A stretch of DNA of 64,000 nt from an uncultured Aquimarina sp. (lineage in GTDB: Bacteria; Bacteroidota; Bacteroidia; Flavobacteriales; Flavobacteriaceae). Made by a program: the position numbers and the translations under genes. Positions 54,740 through 62,539 of the stretch are shown piece by piece; positions within the stretch are counted from its first letter, which is position 1, and the number at the start of each line of letters is the position of its first letter. The stretch lies in assembly GCF_947496855.1 (NCBI RefSeq), contig NZ_CANMED010000003.1, positions 372,001 through 436,000 of the forward strand, written 5' to 3'. Below the pieces are notes generated by a model. That model saw only the letters and a program-made list of their open reading frames with translations, was not told the DNA's origin and did not search any database.

Positions 54740-55054
54740 GTGCAAGATTTTGAAGAAAAAGACAGATATAAACTAGCAAAAAAAAGAGTGGATAATGAAA
54801 GAGGTTTTTACACACATCTAAGCTTTTACATTGTAATCAACCTAATTATTCTTTTTATCAATACTCATTCTGAAAACCAAGGATTCAGAGATTGGTCTCA
54901 ACCACACTTATACATTACTCCAATACTTTGGGGAATAGGGTTGTTATTCCATGGGTTAAAGGTTTTTAAAAATAATTTCATTTTTCGTAAAAGCTGGGAA
55001 GAACGAAAAATTAAAGAACTAATGGATAAGGATGATACACTAGATGTATTATAA
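54740..55054 (+). CDS. 2TM domain protein with GTG start
   Basis: 104 aa. GTG at 54740 is chosen because the 16 bases before it (AAAAAAACTAATCATC) are nearly the same as those before the ATG of the next copy, and because V-Q-D-F-E-E-K-D-R-Y-K-L-A-K-K-R-V lines up with the family N-terminus. Two helices follow, W-G-I-G-L-L-F-H is present, and the end is W-E-E-R-K-I-K-E-L-M-D-K-D-D. Confidence 0.7.
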   Translation: MQDFEEKDRYKLAKKRVDNERGFYTHLSFYIVINLIILFINTHSENQGFRDWSQPHLYITPILWGIGLLFHGLKVFKNNFIFRKSWEERKIKELMDKDDTLDVL

Positions 55055-55083
55055 ATCAATCAAAACTAAAAAAACTAACCATC

Positions 55084-55389
55084 ATGAAAGATTTCGAAGA
55101 ACAAAAAAGATACGAACGAGCAAAAGAACGTGTAGACGAACTAAAGAAGTTTTATAATAACCTTTTTTCATACATCATTATTATTGGGCTTCTCGCTGGA
55201 ATAAATTATTACACCAATGAATGGCGCTACGCCTGGTTTTTATGGGCTGCTTTTGGCTGGGGAATCGGTTTAGCTTTCCATGCAGTAAAAGCCTATAGAA
55301 TTAATCCCATGTTTGATAAAGATTGGGAAGAACGCAGAATCCGAAAATATATGGATGAAGAAGACAATGAAAAACAACTTTGGGAATAA
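55084..55389 (+). CDS. 2TM domain protein
   Basis: 101 aa. N-terminus M-K-D-F-E-E-Q-K-R-Y-E-R-A-K-E-R-V, two helices (about 27-42 and 52-70) with W-G-I-G-L-A-F-H, and the end W-E-E-R-R-I-R-K-Y-M-D-E-E-D. The C-terminus is closest to the kinase's own 2TM tail (K-K-I-R-K-Y-M-D). Last of the five stand-alone copies. Confidence 0.75.
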   Translation: MKDFEEQKRYERAKERVDELKKFYNNLFSYIIIIGLLAGINYYTNEWRYAWFLWAAFGWGIGLAFHAVKAYRINPMFDKDWEERRIRKYMDEEDNEKQLWE

Positions 55390-55512
55390 ACCGGATTTTT
55401 GGGTTTATAGATATTTAGAATTGAGGAATTATAATCCCTATGATATCCACTATACTTCTAAACTTGTATTAAAAAAAGCCTAAAATCTAACGAATCTAAA
55501 ACATCAATTAAA

Positions 55513-56652
55513 ATGAAAACACTGATCAATCTCATTATAGTATTTTTTATTGGTGTGCTTACTGCTCAGGAATCTTTTGTCATTAAAGATGTAATGCTTT
55601 TTGATGGTGAAAAAGTAACTGAAAAAATATCAATCTTAATAGAAAATGGAAAAATTTCTAAAATTGCTCCGATTATAAAAAAGGAAGTTACTATAATTGA
55701 TGGAACAGGAAAGTTCATAATGCCTGGAATGACTAATTGCCATGTTCACGCGTGGGCCCCAAACGCATTAGAACAAGCTGCACAAGCTGGTGTATTAAAT
55801 TTATTAGACATGCATGGAGTAGAACCATATCAAGGAATGATGAAATCAATGAAAGATTCTACTAACTATGCACGGTTTTATGTAGCTGGATATGCTGCTA
55901 CAGCTCCAGGAGGACACGGAACACAATATGGATTCCCTGTACCAACACTAACCAAACCAGAAGATGCTACAAAGTTTGTGGAAGATCGAGTTAATGCAGA
56001 AGTAGATCATATAAAAATCATTGTAGAACCTTGGAAACCCACACTATCTCACGAAACAGTAAAAGCTGTCATTGACGAAGCTCATAAAAACAACAAAAAA
56101 GCAGTAGTTCATATTTCTAAAGTTGAAGATGCATACAACGTATTAAATAATAATGCCGATGGTTTAGTGCATATCTGGACTGATAAACCATTAGCAAATG
56201 ATAAACTTAAACAGTTATCAGCAGATAAAGACTTTTTTGTTATACCTACCCTACTTACTAATATTGAGGTATTAAAAGTAATTAAAAAAAAGAGCGAAGA
56301 AGAAATCGCTATCAAAACTGAATTCTTATTCGCAGAAATACAAAAACTATATAAAGCAGGTGTACCAATACTAATGGGCACAGATCCTCCAAACGCGAAT
56401 ATCAATCATGGTACAGATCTCTATAAAGAACTACTATTGGTATCAGAAGCTGGAATACCTAACTTAGAAGTTCTAAAAGGTGCTACCTCTTATCCTGCAG
56501 ACCAATTTAAACTTAACAAAATAGGATATATAAAAGAAGGATATATTGCAGATATTTTATTACTTAGTAAAAATCCTTTAAAAGATATTAAGCATATAGG
56601 CACTATTGAATCTATCTGGAAAGCTGGGAAAAAAGTGCAACAACAAAAATAA
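55513..56652 (+). CDS. Exported amidohydrolase-family protein
   Basis: 379 aa. Signal peptide (1-19, ending L-T-A-Q). TIM-barrel amidohydrolase with H-V-H-A-W (about 77-81), a K-I-I-V-E-P strand holding the possible carboxylated Lys, V-V-H-I-S-K, G-L-V-H-I-W and M-G-T-D-P-P-N-A (about 292-299). These correspond to the metal ligands and catalytic Asp of imidazolonepropionase/prolidase-like amidohydrolases. Located in the periplasm. It sits between the 2TM array and the LytTR regulator and ends 13 bp before it, suggesting co-transcription. Substrate unknown. Confidence 0.82.
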   Translation: MKTLINLIIVFFIGVLTAQESFVIKDVMLFDGEKVTEKISILIENGKISKIAPIIKKEVTIIDGTGKFIMPGMTNCHVHAWAPNALEQAAQAGVLNLLDMHGVEPYQGMMKSMKDSTNYARFYVAGYAATAPGGHGTQYGFPVPTLTKPEDATKFVEDRVNAEVDHIKIIVEPWKPTLSHETVKAVIDEAHKNNKKAVVHISKVEDAYNVLNNNADGLVHIWTDKPLANDKLKQLSADKDFFVIPTLLTNIEVLKVIKKKSEEEIAIKTEFLFAEIQKLYKAGVPILMGTDPPNANINHGTDLYKELLLVSEAGIPNLEVLKGATSYPADQFKLNKIGYIKEGYIADILLLSKNPLKDIKHIGTIESIWKAGKKVQQQK

Positions 56653-56665
56653 ACAGAATTAACAC

Positions 56666-57421
56666 ATGAATGTAATAATAATCGAAGACGAAAAACCTGC
56701 CGCTAGAAGATTAAGTCGCATGCTAGATGATCTAGACATTAAGGTCAATACGATGCTACATTCAGTGAGCGAATCAATAGAATGGTTTAGTAATAATGAA
56801 CATCCAGATCTTATATTTCTCGATATTCAATTAAGTGATGGATTATCATTCGAAATATTTGATACTATTACCATCAAAAGTTCTATTATTTTCACAACTG
56901 CTTACGACGAATATGCATTAAAAGCCTTTAAGCTAAATAGTATTGATTACCTTCTGAAACCTATTGATGATGAGGAATTAGAAGCTGCCGTAAAAAAATT
57001 TAAAAACCAACTCCCTTCCCCCCAATCCTTAAAGGTTGATTTTGAGGATATCAAAAAATTGCTTGTCAATCCTATGGATCGAGTGTATAAAAAACGTTTT
57101 ACAGCTCGAGTGGGGCAACATCTTAAAATATTCTCCGTAGAGGATATTGAATGTTTTTATTCTGAAAATAAAGGTACGTATCTTCATACCAATGAAAATA
57201 GAAATTATCTTATTGATACTACACTCGAGTCTCTCGAAGAAGAATTAAATCCACAACAATTCTATCGGGTAAGCCGCAAGTTCTATATTAATATCAATGC
57301 GATTAAGGATATCATCTCCTATACCAACTCTAGGTTACAAATAAAGCTACATCATTTTGATGAGCAAGAAATTATTGTTGCTAGAGAACGCGTTAAGGAT
57401 TTTAAAGATTGGTTGGAGTAA
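56666..57421 (+). CDS. LytTR-family response regulator
   Basis: 251 aa. Receiver domain (1-120) with E-D-E at 7-9, the phospho-acceptor Asp53 (F-L-D-I-Q), T-T-A-Y and K98 (L-L-K-P-I). The LytTR DNA-binding domain (about 145-250) has F-Y-S-E-N-K-G-T-Y-L and F-Y-R-V-S-R-K-F-Y-I-N. It is the natural partner of the LytS-type kinase at 52229, both flanking the 2TM array. Confidence 0.9.
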   Translation: MNVIIIEDEKPAARRLSRMLDDLDIKVNTMLHSVSESIEWFSNNEHPDLIFLDIQLSDGLSFEIFDTITIKSSIIFTTAYDEYALKAFKLNSIDYLLKPIDDEELEAAVKKFKNQLPSPQSLKVDFEDIKKLLVNPMDRVYKKRFTARVGQHLKIFSVEDIECFYSENKGTYLHTNENRNYLIDTTLESLEEELNPQQFYRVSRKFYININAIKDIISYTNSRLQIKLHHFDEQEIIVARERVKDFKDWLE

Positions 57422-57521
57422 TTAAACCCACATTGCTTTTTTGTTTTGACATAAAAGTGACACTATTATTTTCTACTTAGTCATAGTTATCAATAATTTC
57501 CTATAAAATAAAAGGATTACT

Positions 57522-57529
57522 TATTTTTG
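57522..57529 (+). promoter_or_regulatory. Promoter -7 element (TATTTTTG)
   Basis: Matches TAnnTTTG, 21 bases before the ATG at 57551. An in-frame TTG that would start the gene at 57527 lies inside this element, so the ATG is the start. Confidence 0.5.
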
Positions 57530-57550
57530 ACACTACACACATCCGTCATA

Positions 57551-59173
57551 ATGAGAATTCGCAACATATCTTTATTAGGTACATCCCTCCTTTTACCTCT
57601 ATGTATTCTTTTAGTAATCCCCTTTAGTCTTTCTGCTCAAAATAATGATATAAAAGACGCTCGAGAGTTAAAAAAGCTTGGAATGATATTCTATAAGACA
57701 GAAGAATATGAAAAAAGCATAGCATCTTATAATAAGTTAGAAATTATAGCTGAAAAATTGAAAAATGATACATTAGCATGTACTGCCTACACAATGAAAG
57801 GGCATATATACTGTAGGAATGGAAACAATAAAGAAGCTTTGGATAATTACTATAATGCACTCGATATTATTGAAAAAACGGGAGATCTAAAAAAGGAGAT
57901 CATAATTAATTCTGGGCTTATTATAGTTCTATCGAGAATGAATAAAAATACCAAAGCACAGGAAATTGCACTTCGTTCGTTAAAAGCTATCCCAAATACT
58001 ACATATCATAATAAAGAAAATCATGTAAGATTCTTAACCACCCTTAGTGATATATATCTAGATGCAGAGGAATATGACTCAGTATTACACTATGTTAAAC
58101 GAGGTATTGAGATGAGCAAATCTCTTAAATTAGATCAATTGCACTTGGATTTCTTGATCAAAAAAGGGGTTGTTTTTTATTACAGAAAAGAATATGACAT
58201 ATCCTTAGAGCACTTATACGAAGCAAAAGAAATCCTATACAACAAGCAAATTAATAATAAGTCGTATCCAACGATCAAAACTAATTATTTCATTGCTAAT
58301 TGTTATTATAAAAAACAGTCTTATGACAAAGCTATTAACATATTAATCAATAGTATCGATTCTTTTGAAGAAAGCGATAAGTTCAAACCTCCTGCCATTC
58401 GATCTCATCTGTTATTAGCAAATTGTTATAACCAAAAAGCAGATTATAAGCAGGCAATGTTTTGGAACAATAAATATACTAAACTAAATGAATATTATCT
58501 AAAAGATAAAGATCAATCAATCGATAAAATTCATCAAAAAGAAACGGATAAATTTCAAAAAGAAATAGCAACTCTTGAAGCTAAACAAACAGAAGAGAAG
58601 CAAGCTAAAAATCGAATATTCTGGATTCTTTTATTTACTTCAATCGCATTGATTTGTATCGTTTTTATGTATATCAAAAAGCAACGATCTAATAAAGAGC
58701 TCTATCACAAATTAATGAAAGAAATTAATGATTTAGCGTCAAACAAACAGGCTTTGATTAATAAAAACGAATCACCCAAAGAAATTATCATTGATGATCG
58801 TAAAGTAGCTGAAATTATTAAAGGGCTCGAAAAATTAGAAAGTCAGGAATATTTTTTAAAACCCGAATGTAATTTACGATCTATTGCAAAAAAGTTAAAA
58901 ACCAATGCCACCTATTTATCCAAGATCATAAATATTCACAAAGAAAAAAACTTTACGGATTATATAAATGATCTAAGAATCGAGTATGTTTTAAAAAGAT
59001 TAAAAGATGATAAAAAATTTAGATCTTTTTCTATTCAATCTATTGCTGGGGACATTGGGTATAAAAGTAGTTATTCACTAGTTAAACACTTTAAAGCAAA
59101 AACAGGCATCAATCCATCCTACTATATCAAGAACCTTGATAAACAAAATACAAACCCTAAAATTAGGGTATAA
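57551..59173 (+). CDS. TPR sensor with transmembrane helix and AraC-type DNA-binding domain
   Basis: 540 aa from the ATG at 57551. Signal/anchor helix (1-27, ending F-S-L-S-A-Q), periplasmic tetratricopeptide repeats (about 30-325), coiled coil (about 325-355), transmembrane helix (about 358-378), then a cytoplasmic AraC helix-turn-helix pair (about 435-535) with L-R-S-I-A-K-K-L-K-T-N and I-G-Y-K-S-S-Y-S-L-V-K-H-F-K-A-K-T-G. This one-protein sensor/regulator type is typical of Bacteroidetes. It stands directly upstream of the small precursor peptide cluster and may control it. That regulatory link is inferred from position. Confidence 0.82.
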   Translation: MRIRNISLLGTSLLLPLCILLVIPFSLSAQNNDIKDARELKKLGMIFYKTEEYEKSIASYNKLEIIAEKLKNDTLACTAYTMKGHIYCRNGNNKEALDNYYNALDIIEKTGDLKKEIIINSGLIIVLSRMNKNTKAQEIALRSLKAIPNTTYHNKENHVRFLTTLSDIYLDAEEYDSVLHYVKRGIEMSKSLKLDQLHLDFLIKKGVVFYYRKEYDISLEHLYEAKEILYNKQINNKSYPTIKTNYFIANCYYKKQSYDKAINILINSIDSFEESDKFKPPAIRSHLLLANCYNQKADYKQAMFWNNKYTKLNEYYLKDKDQSIDKIHQKETDKFQKEIATLEAKQTEEKQAKNRIFWILLFTSIALICIVFMYIKKQRSNKELYHKLMKEINDLASNKQALINKNESPKEIIIDDRKVAEIIKGLEKLESQEYFLKPECNLRSIAKKLKTNATYLSKIINIHKEKNFTDYINDLRIEYVLKRLKDDKKFRSFSIQSIAGDIGYKSSYSLVKHFKAKTGINPSYYIKNLDKQNTNPKIRV

Positions 59174-59319
59174 TTGATGGCTATTTTAAACAATTTAGCT
59201 ATATATAATTGTTAAAACACTTGTAAATCGAATATATTTCTAATGAAATACATTTTCCTTAATCTCAGATTATTTTCTGAAAAAAAAGAGAAATGTAACT
59301 AATCATTAAAACATAGGAA

Positions 59320-59487
59320 ATGAAAAAAGAAGAACAACAAAAAATTAGTATCAAAAAGTTAACAATAGCTAGAATTAACATAGATTCTATGAGAAAAATA
59401 GAAGGAGGAACTAGTGTTCCTACAGAGACAATTCGAGTTGATCATTATGGAGTGATAGAAGAAGGTGGTTGTTATTACGCTCAATAA
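59320..59487 (+). CDS. Precursor peptide with Bacteroidetes double-glycine leader
   Basis: 55 aa. The leader (I-S-I-K-K-L-T-I-A-R-I-N-I-D-S-M then K-I-E-G-G at 29-30) is the pattern of Bacteroidetes natural-product/class I lanthipeptide-type leaders. The 25-residue core after G-G has Thr/Ser at T31, S32, T35, T37 and one Cys (C51). It is a tandem duplicate of the next gene; leader DNA is nearly identical, the cores differ. No modification enzyme or transporter gene is near, so maturation would depend on genes elsewhere. Confidence 0.6.
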   Translation: MKKEEQQKISIKKLTIARINIDSMRKIEGGTSVPTETIRVDHYGVIEEGGCYYAQ

Positions 59488-59495
59488 TTTTAGAA

Positions 59496-59657
59496 ATGAA
59501 AAAAGACGGAACACAAAAAATTAGTATCAAAAAGTTGACAATAGCTAGGATTAACATAGATTCTATGAAGAAAATAGCAGGAGGAACTAGCGTTTTAACA
59601 AGTGAGCTTGCAGAAGTTAATGGAGTTATGATCGATTTTTGTTATAACGAAAAATAA
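59496..59657 (+). CDS. Precursor peptide with Bacteroidetes double-glycine leader
   Basis: 53 aa from the ATG at 59496, 8 bases after the previous stop. Leader I-S-I-K-K-L-T-I-A-R-I-N-I-D-S-M-K-K-I-A-G-G almost identical to its neighbour. The 23-residue core starts T-S-V-L-T-S and has one Cys (C49). Same pair, same transcription unit, closed by a terminator at 59683. Confidence 0.6.
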   Translation: MKKDGTQKISIKKLTIARINIDSMKKIAGGTSVLTSELAEVNGVMIDFCYNEK

Positions 59658-59682
59658 ATATTGTTTTTTTAATATCTTAATT

Positions 59683-59711
59683 AACCTGCAAATTCTGCAG
59701 GTTTTTTTATG
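59683..59711 (+). terminator. Rho-independent terminator of the precursor pair
   Basis: An 8-bp stem (59683-59690 with 59696-59703, AACCTGCA/TGCAGGTT) with a 5-base loop and a T-rich tail. Confidence 0.75.
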
Positions 59712-59862
59712 GCTATTTTGTTTAATCTAGCCAACCTTACCTTTTTATACCTCTCATTATCTGCTACTTTAGTTTAGATATCAAAATAACAATATTAAAT
59801 AATTTTGATCAAGGGGTAACCGAAAACCTTAAATATAGAGTAGGTAAATAAAACATAGAATC

Positions 59863-60015
59863 ATGCTTAATAACATTTTAAATTTAAAAGGGGTAAGTAC
59901 ATTAAACAAAAAAGAACAACAAACAATCAAAGCAGGAACATATTACGGAGATTTATGTCTTCGTCTTTGCAGCGGAAGTTGCTCTTTTGGACGTTGTTTC
60001 GAACAGATAGACTAA
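59863..60015 (+). CDS. Cys-rich bacteriocin-like precursor peptide
   Basis: 50 aa. Leader L-N-L-K-G-V-S-T-L-N-K-K-E-Q-Q-T-I-K-A-G (A-G at 24-25 instead of G-G), of the bacteriocin/ComC-like type common in flavobacteria. The 25-residue core has four Cys (32, 36, 40 and 45), enough for two disulfides or for thioether crosslinks, and a C-terminal acidic end. Its leader differs from that of the pair upstream. Confidence 0.6.
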   Translation: MLNNILNLKGVSTLNKKEQQTIKAGTYYGDLCLRLCSGSCSFGRCFEQID

Positions 60016-60025
60016 TAATAATTTG

Positions 60026-60118
60026 GGGCTGTCTAAAAGACTTAAAAACAAAAACTTGTTAGTCTGAGTTCGTCGAAGACAATTTCAATATTAAAAATTT
60101 CGACAGCCTCATTTTTTT
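60026..60118 (+). terminator. Terminator-like inverted repeat with a repeat motif in the loop
   Basis: GGCTGTC (60027-60033) pairs with GACAGCC (60102-60108), followed by a T-run (60112-60118). The loop contains GTCTGAG...TCGAAGAC (60062-60080), close to a short intergenic repeat I know from marine Bacteroidetes genomes. It separates the 50-aa and 66-aa peptide genes. Confidence 0.5.
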
Positions 60119-60149
60119 CAAATATTTCCTAATTCAAAAATAGTGCGCG

Positions 60150-60350
60150 ATGATCAAAAAAATCCTAAAAGTAAACGGAGTAACAGTACTTAAAAAAAAA
60201 CATCAGAAATCAATTAAAGGTGGAATCCACGGATGTCAAAATGTAGCAAGAAAATGCTTTGATGATAACGATTGTTGTTCTGGAAGTTGTGGAGTAGAAA
60301 AAATAATCAACGGAAACATTGTGACACTTTCTATCTGTTCATTTAATTAA
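60150..60350 (+). CDS. Knottin-like Cys-rich precursor peptide
   Basis: 66 aa. Leader I-L-K-V-N-G-V-T-V-L-K-K-K-H-Q-K-S-I-K-G-G (G-G at 24-25), same leader class as the 50- and 60-aa peptides. The 41-residue core has six Cys at 29, 36, 42, 43, 47 and 63: C-x6-C-x5-C-C-x3-C-x15-C. Adjacent Cys-Cys with this spacing is the signature of inhibitor-cystine-knot (knottin) folds; only the last loop is longer than usual. It would be exported by a C39-peptidase ABC transporter (not in this window) and fold by disulfides. Confidence 0.6.
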   Translation: MIKKILKVNGVTVLKKKHQKSIKGGIHGCQNVARKCFDDNDCCSGSCGVEKIINGNIVTLSICSFN

Positions 60351-60628
60351 CTGGAGTTTGATTCATATTCTCTCACTAATTATCTAAATAAAAAAACACC
60401 TGTATAATTTACTCAAAGGGATATTATAAATATGTAAAATTTTCTCCCTAAAAGGACGATTAAGGAGGGTATTTTTAATCGAATTAGAGTTTCGCTAAAT
60501 AGTAGATGTCATTTTTTGAACAACTAAAGCTAAATTAAAAGACAAACGGTAATTCGAATCACAGACAGAAAACAGCAACTGTCTTAAAATGTTTGTTGTT
60601 ACAATTAAATCAATTAATTTCCAAGAAC

Positions 60629-60811
60629 ATGAAAAAATTAATGAAGTTAAAAGGAGCTCAAATTTTAAATAAAAAAGAGCAAAAAACTATTAATGGAGGT
60701 AACACAGGTATGCAATGCAATAGTCACGTGGATTGCAGTGCTTTAAACGGAATTCCGGGCTATGAATATGAAGAATTCTTTTGTTATTGGGGGTATTGTC
60801 AAATTATGTAA
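60629..60811 (+). CDS. Cys-rich bacteriocin-like precursor peptide
   Basis: 60 aa from the ATG at 60629; a TTG 36 bases upstream is in frame but adds non-leader sequence. Leader L-M-K-L-K-G-A-Q-I-L-N-K-K-E-Q-K-T-I-N-G-G (G-G at 23-24). The 36-residue core has four Cys (30, 36, 52 and 57) and many aromatic residues (Y45, Y47, F50, F51, Y53, W54, Y56). Last member of the plus-strand cluster; the 278-bp gap before it (60351-60628) holds no gene I can see. Confidence 0.6.
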   Translation: MKKLMKLKGAQILNKKEQKTINGGNTGMQCNSHVDCSALNGIPGYEYEEFFCYWGYCQIM

Positions 60812-60842
60812 GAGAGTTTTCATAACTATTGAGATACTATAA

Positions 60843-60876
60843 AAAAACCAAAGGATCGGAGGATCTTTTGGTTTTA
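60843..60876. terminator. Bidirectional hairpin terminator
   Basis: A 14-bp stem with one G-T pair (60843-60856 with 60861-60874) and a 4-base loop, flanked by A- and T-tracts, between the peptide cluster and the convergent acyltransferase gene. Confidence 0.75.
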
Positions 60877-60923
60877 CATATTTTTTGAACCTATATATTT
60901 AGAAAAACATACTATTAAGGCAT

Positions 60924-61727
60924 TTAATATTCCCACTTTCTTTTTTTGTTTAATTCTTCTTCTGCATCTAATTCTTCTTGTGGAATTACTTTAAGAAAAG
61001 AAGAATGTTGCTCTATCGCAAACTCCAATTTACTGACAATATCATCTACAGAATCATTATCGTAATCAAATTGTAGTGGTTCTTTAATGACCATTGACTG
61101 AAGAATACCTCGTTTTTTGATTCTAATCCCTTTTTTATCAAAAGATCTTCTGAACCCATCTATTACAATAGGAATCACAATTGGCTTATACTGTCTAATA
61201 ATATGTGCGGTTCCTTTACGAATAGGTTTAAACGGTTTAGTAGTTCCTTGTGGGAATGTAATTACCCATCCATCTTCTAGAGCTCTTTTGATGTTCGTAA
61301 TGTCACTCATCTTTACCTGACGATTAACATCCTGACCTTTATCCCTCCAAGTTCTTTCTACAGTAATAGCTCCAGCATAGGCTAATATTCTGGCTAATAA
61401 ACCAGCTTTCATAGTTTCTTTGGCCGCTACATAATACAAGTTCATTTTTGGCTGCCACAAATATCCTACATTTTTTATAGAATCTGTACGTCCACTTAAA
61501 CTTGCATTAAAAACATGAAACATTGCTACTACATCGGCAAAATAAGTCTGATGATTAGATACAAACAATACATTATTATCAGGTAAGTTTTTGAAGATCT
61601 CGCTACCTTCTATTTGCAATTCATTAAAACCACGATACCGTCTATGTGTTAGACCACCCATGATACGAATCAACCATTTTTTTAGAAGTAATATATGTCC
61701 AAAAGGATTTCTTTTAAATAATCCCAT
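60924..61727 (-). CDS. 1-acyl-sn-glycerol-3-phosphate acyltransferase (PlsC-like)
   Basis: 267 aa from the ATG at 61727, which gives the family start M-G-L-F-K-R-N-P-F-G-H-I-L; an ATG at 61781 would add 18 residues. The acyltransferase block I is S-N-H-Q-T-Y-F-A-D (about 62-70), with five residues between His and Asp instead of the usual four. The glycerol-phosphate block is F-P-Q-G-T-T (FPEGT-type, about 160-165). It acylates lysophosphatidate or a related lysolipid at the inner membrane. Monocistronic on the minus strand. Confidence 0.82.
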   Translation of the reverse strand: MGLFKRNPFGHILLLKKWLIRIMGGLTHRRYRGFNELQIEGSEIFKNLPDNNVLFVSNHQTYFADVVAMFHVFNASLSGRTDSIKNVGYLWQPKMNLYYVAAKETMKAGLLARILAYAGAITVERTWRDKGQDVNRQVKMSDITNIKRALEDGWVITFPQGTTKPFKPIRKGTAHIIRQYKPIVIPIVIDGFRRSFDKKGIRIKKRGILQSMVIKEPLQFDYDNDSVDDIVSKLEFAIEQHSSFLKVIPQEELDAEEELNKKRKWEY

Positions 61728-61894
61728 AAATAATTTTAATTTATCAGTATTTCTTTTATTTAACAAAACAGACAAAAACATCTGACTATCAATCAGTTCT
61801 ATTTAAAACTAATCACTATTAATTAAATAACAGATAACATTTCAGTTAAATTCTTCTAAATATTAAGAAGAAAATGGGAGCCAAATATACAAAA

Positions 61895-62539
61895 TCATGC
61901 CTCCAACGCAGATTTTAAGTGTACTTTAAGTTCACTAAGCATCATTGCAGTTGCTCCCCAAACTACGTAACCATTTAATTCAAAGGACGGTACTTCGATA
62001 TTTTCGGCGTAAGAAGTTGATAATTTTTTAGAAATTACACGATTTTCATCTAATAATTGTTCTAATGAAACCTCAATAACTTCTGCTACTTCTTCCTCTT
62101 GACGAACAAAATTTGGTGTTTTATGAGTCACGCCAAGAAAAGGGTGTACCCAAAAATTAGATGGAGGAATATACACTTTGGTAAGATGCTTCAATACATC
62201 TACAGAATTCGACTTTACACCTATTTCCTCCCAAGTTTCTCTTAACGCTGCAGATTCATAATTTTCATCAAATTCTTCTACTTTACCACCTGGTAACGCA
62301 ACTTGACCAGAATGCACTCCTTCATAGGTAGGACGTAATATTAACGCCAGATGTGTATGATGTTCTTTAGGATAAAAAAGCATGAGTACAGCTGCATTTC
62401 TTGGATTCTTTTCTTCTATTTTAATTTTATAAAGCTCTCGCATCCTCATTGCGGGAGCCATAATAAAATGAGAAGATTCTCCAGGTACTGACATTTTCTG
62501 TATTTTTGGAATCAAACTTTTAAACGTTTCGAATGTCAT
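61895..62539 (-). CDS. Nudix hydrolase, CoA pyrophosphatase type
   Basis: 214 aa. The Nudix box is G-G-K-V-E-E-F-D-E...A-A-L-R-E-T-W-E-E-I-G-V (about 83-108), preceded by the CoA-ase motif L-I-L-R-P-T-Y-E-G-V-H-S-G-Q-V-A-L-P-G-G. These enzymes cut CoA derivatives to phosphopantetheine and 3',5'-ADP. Cytoplasmic. Its start codon overlaps the divergent cyclophilin start by 7 bases (62533-62539). Confidence 0.85.
   Translation of the reverse strand: MTFETFKSLIPKIQKMSVPGESSHFIMAPAMRMRELYKIKIEEKNPRNAAVLMLFYPKEHHTHLALILRPTYEGVHSGQVALPGGKVEEFDENYESAALRETWEEIGVKSNSVDVLKHLTKVYIPPSNFWVHPFLGVTHKTPNFVRQEEEVAEVIEVSLEQLLDENRVISKKLSTSYAENIEVPSFELNGYVVWGATAMMLSELKVHLKSALEA

Noticed and set aside
59320..60811. 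A complete lanthipeptide biosynthetic cluster
   Set aside because: Only precursor-like genes are present; no LanB/LanC, cyclase, rSAM or ABC-C39 gene occurs in the window.
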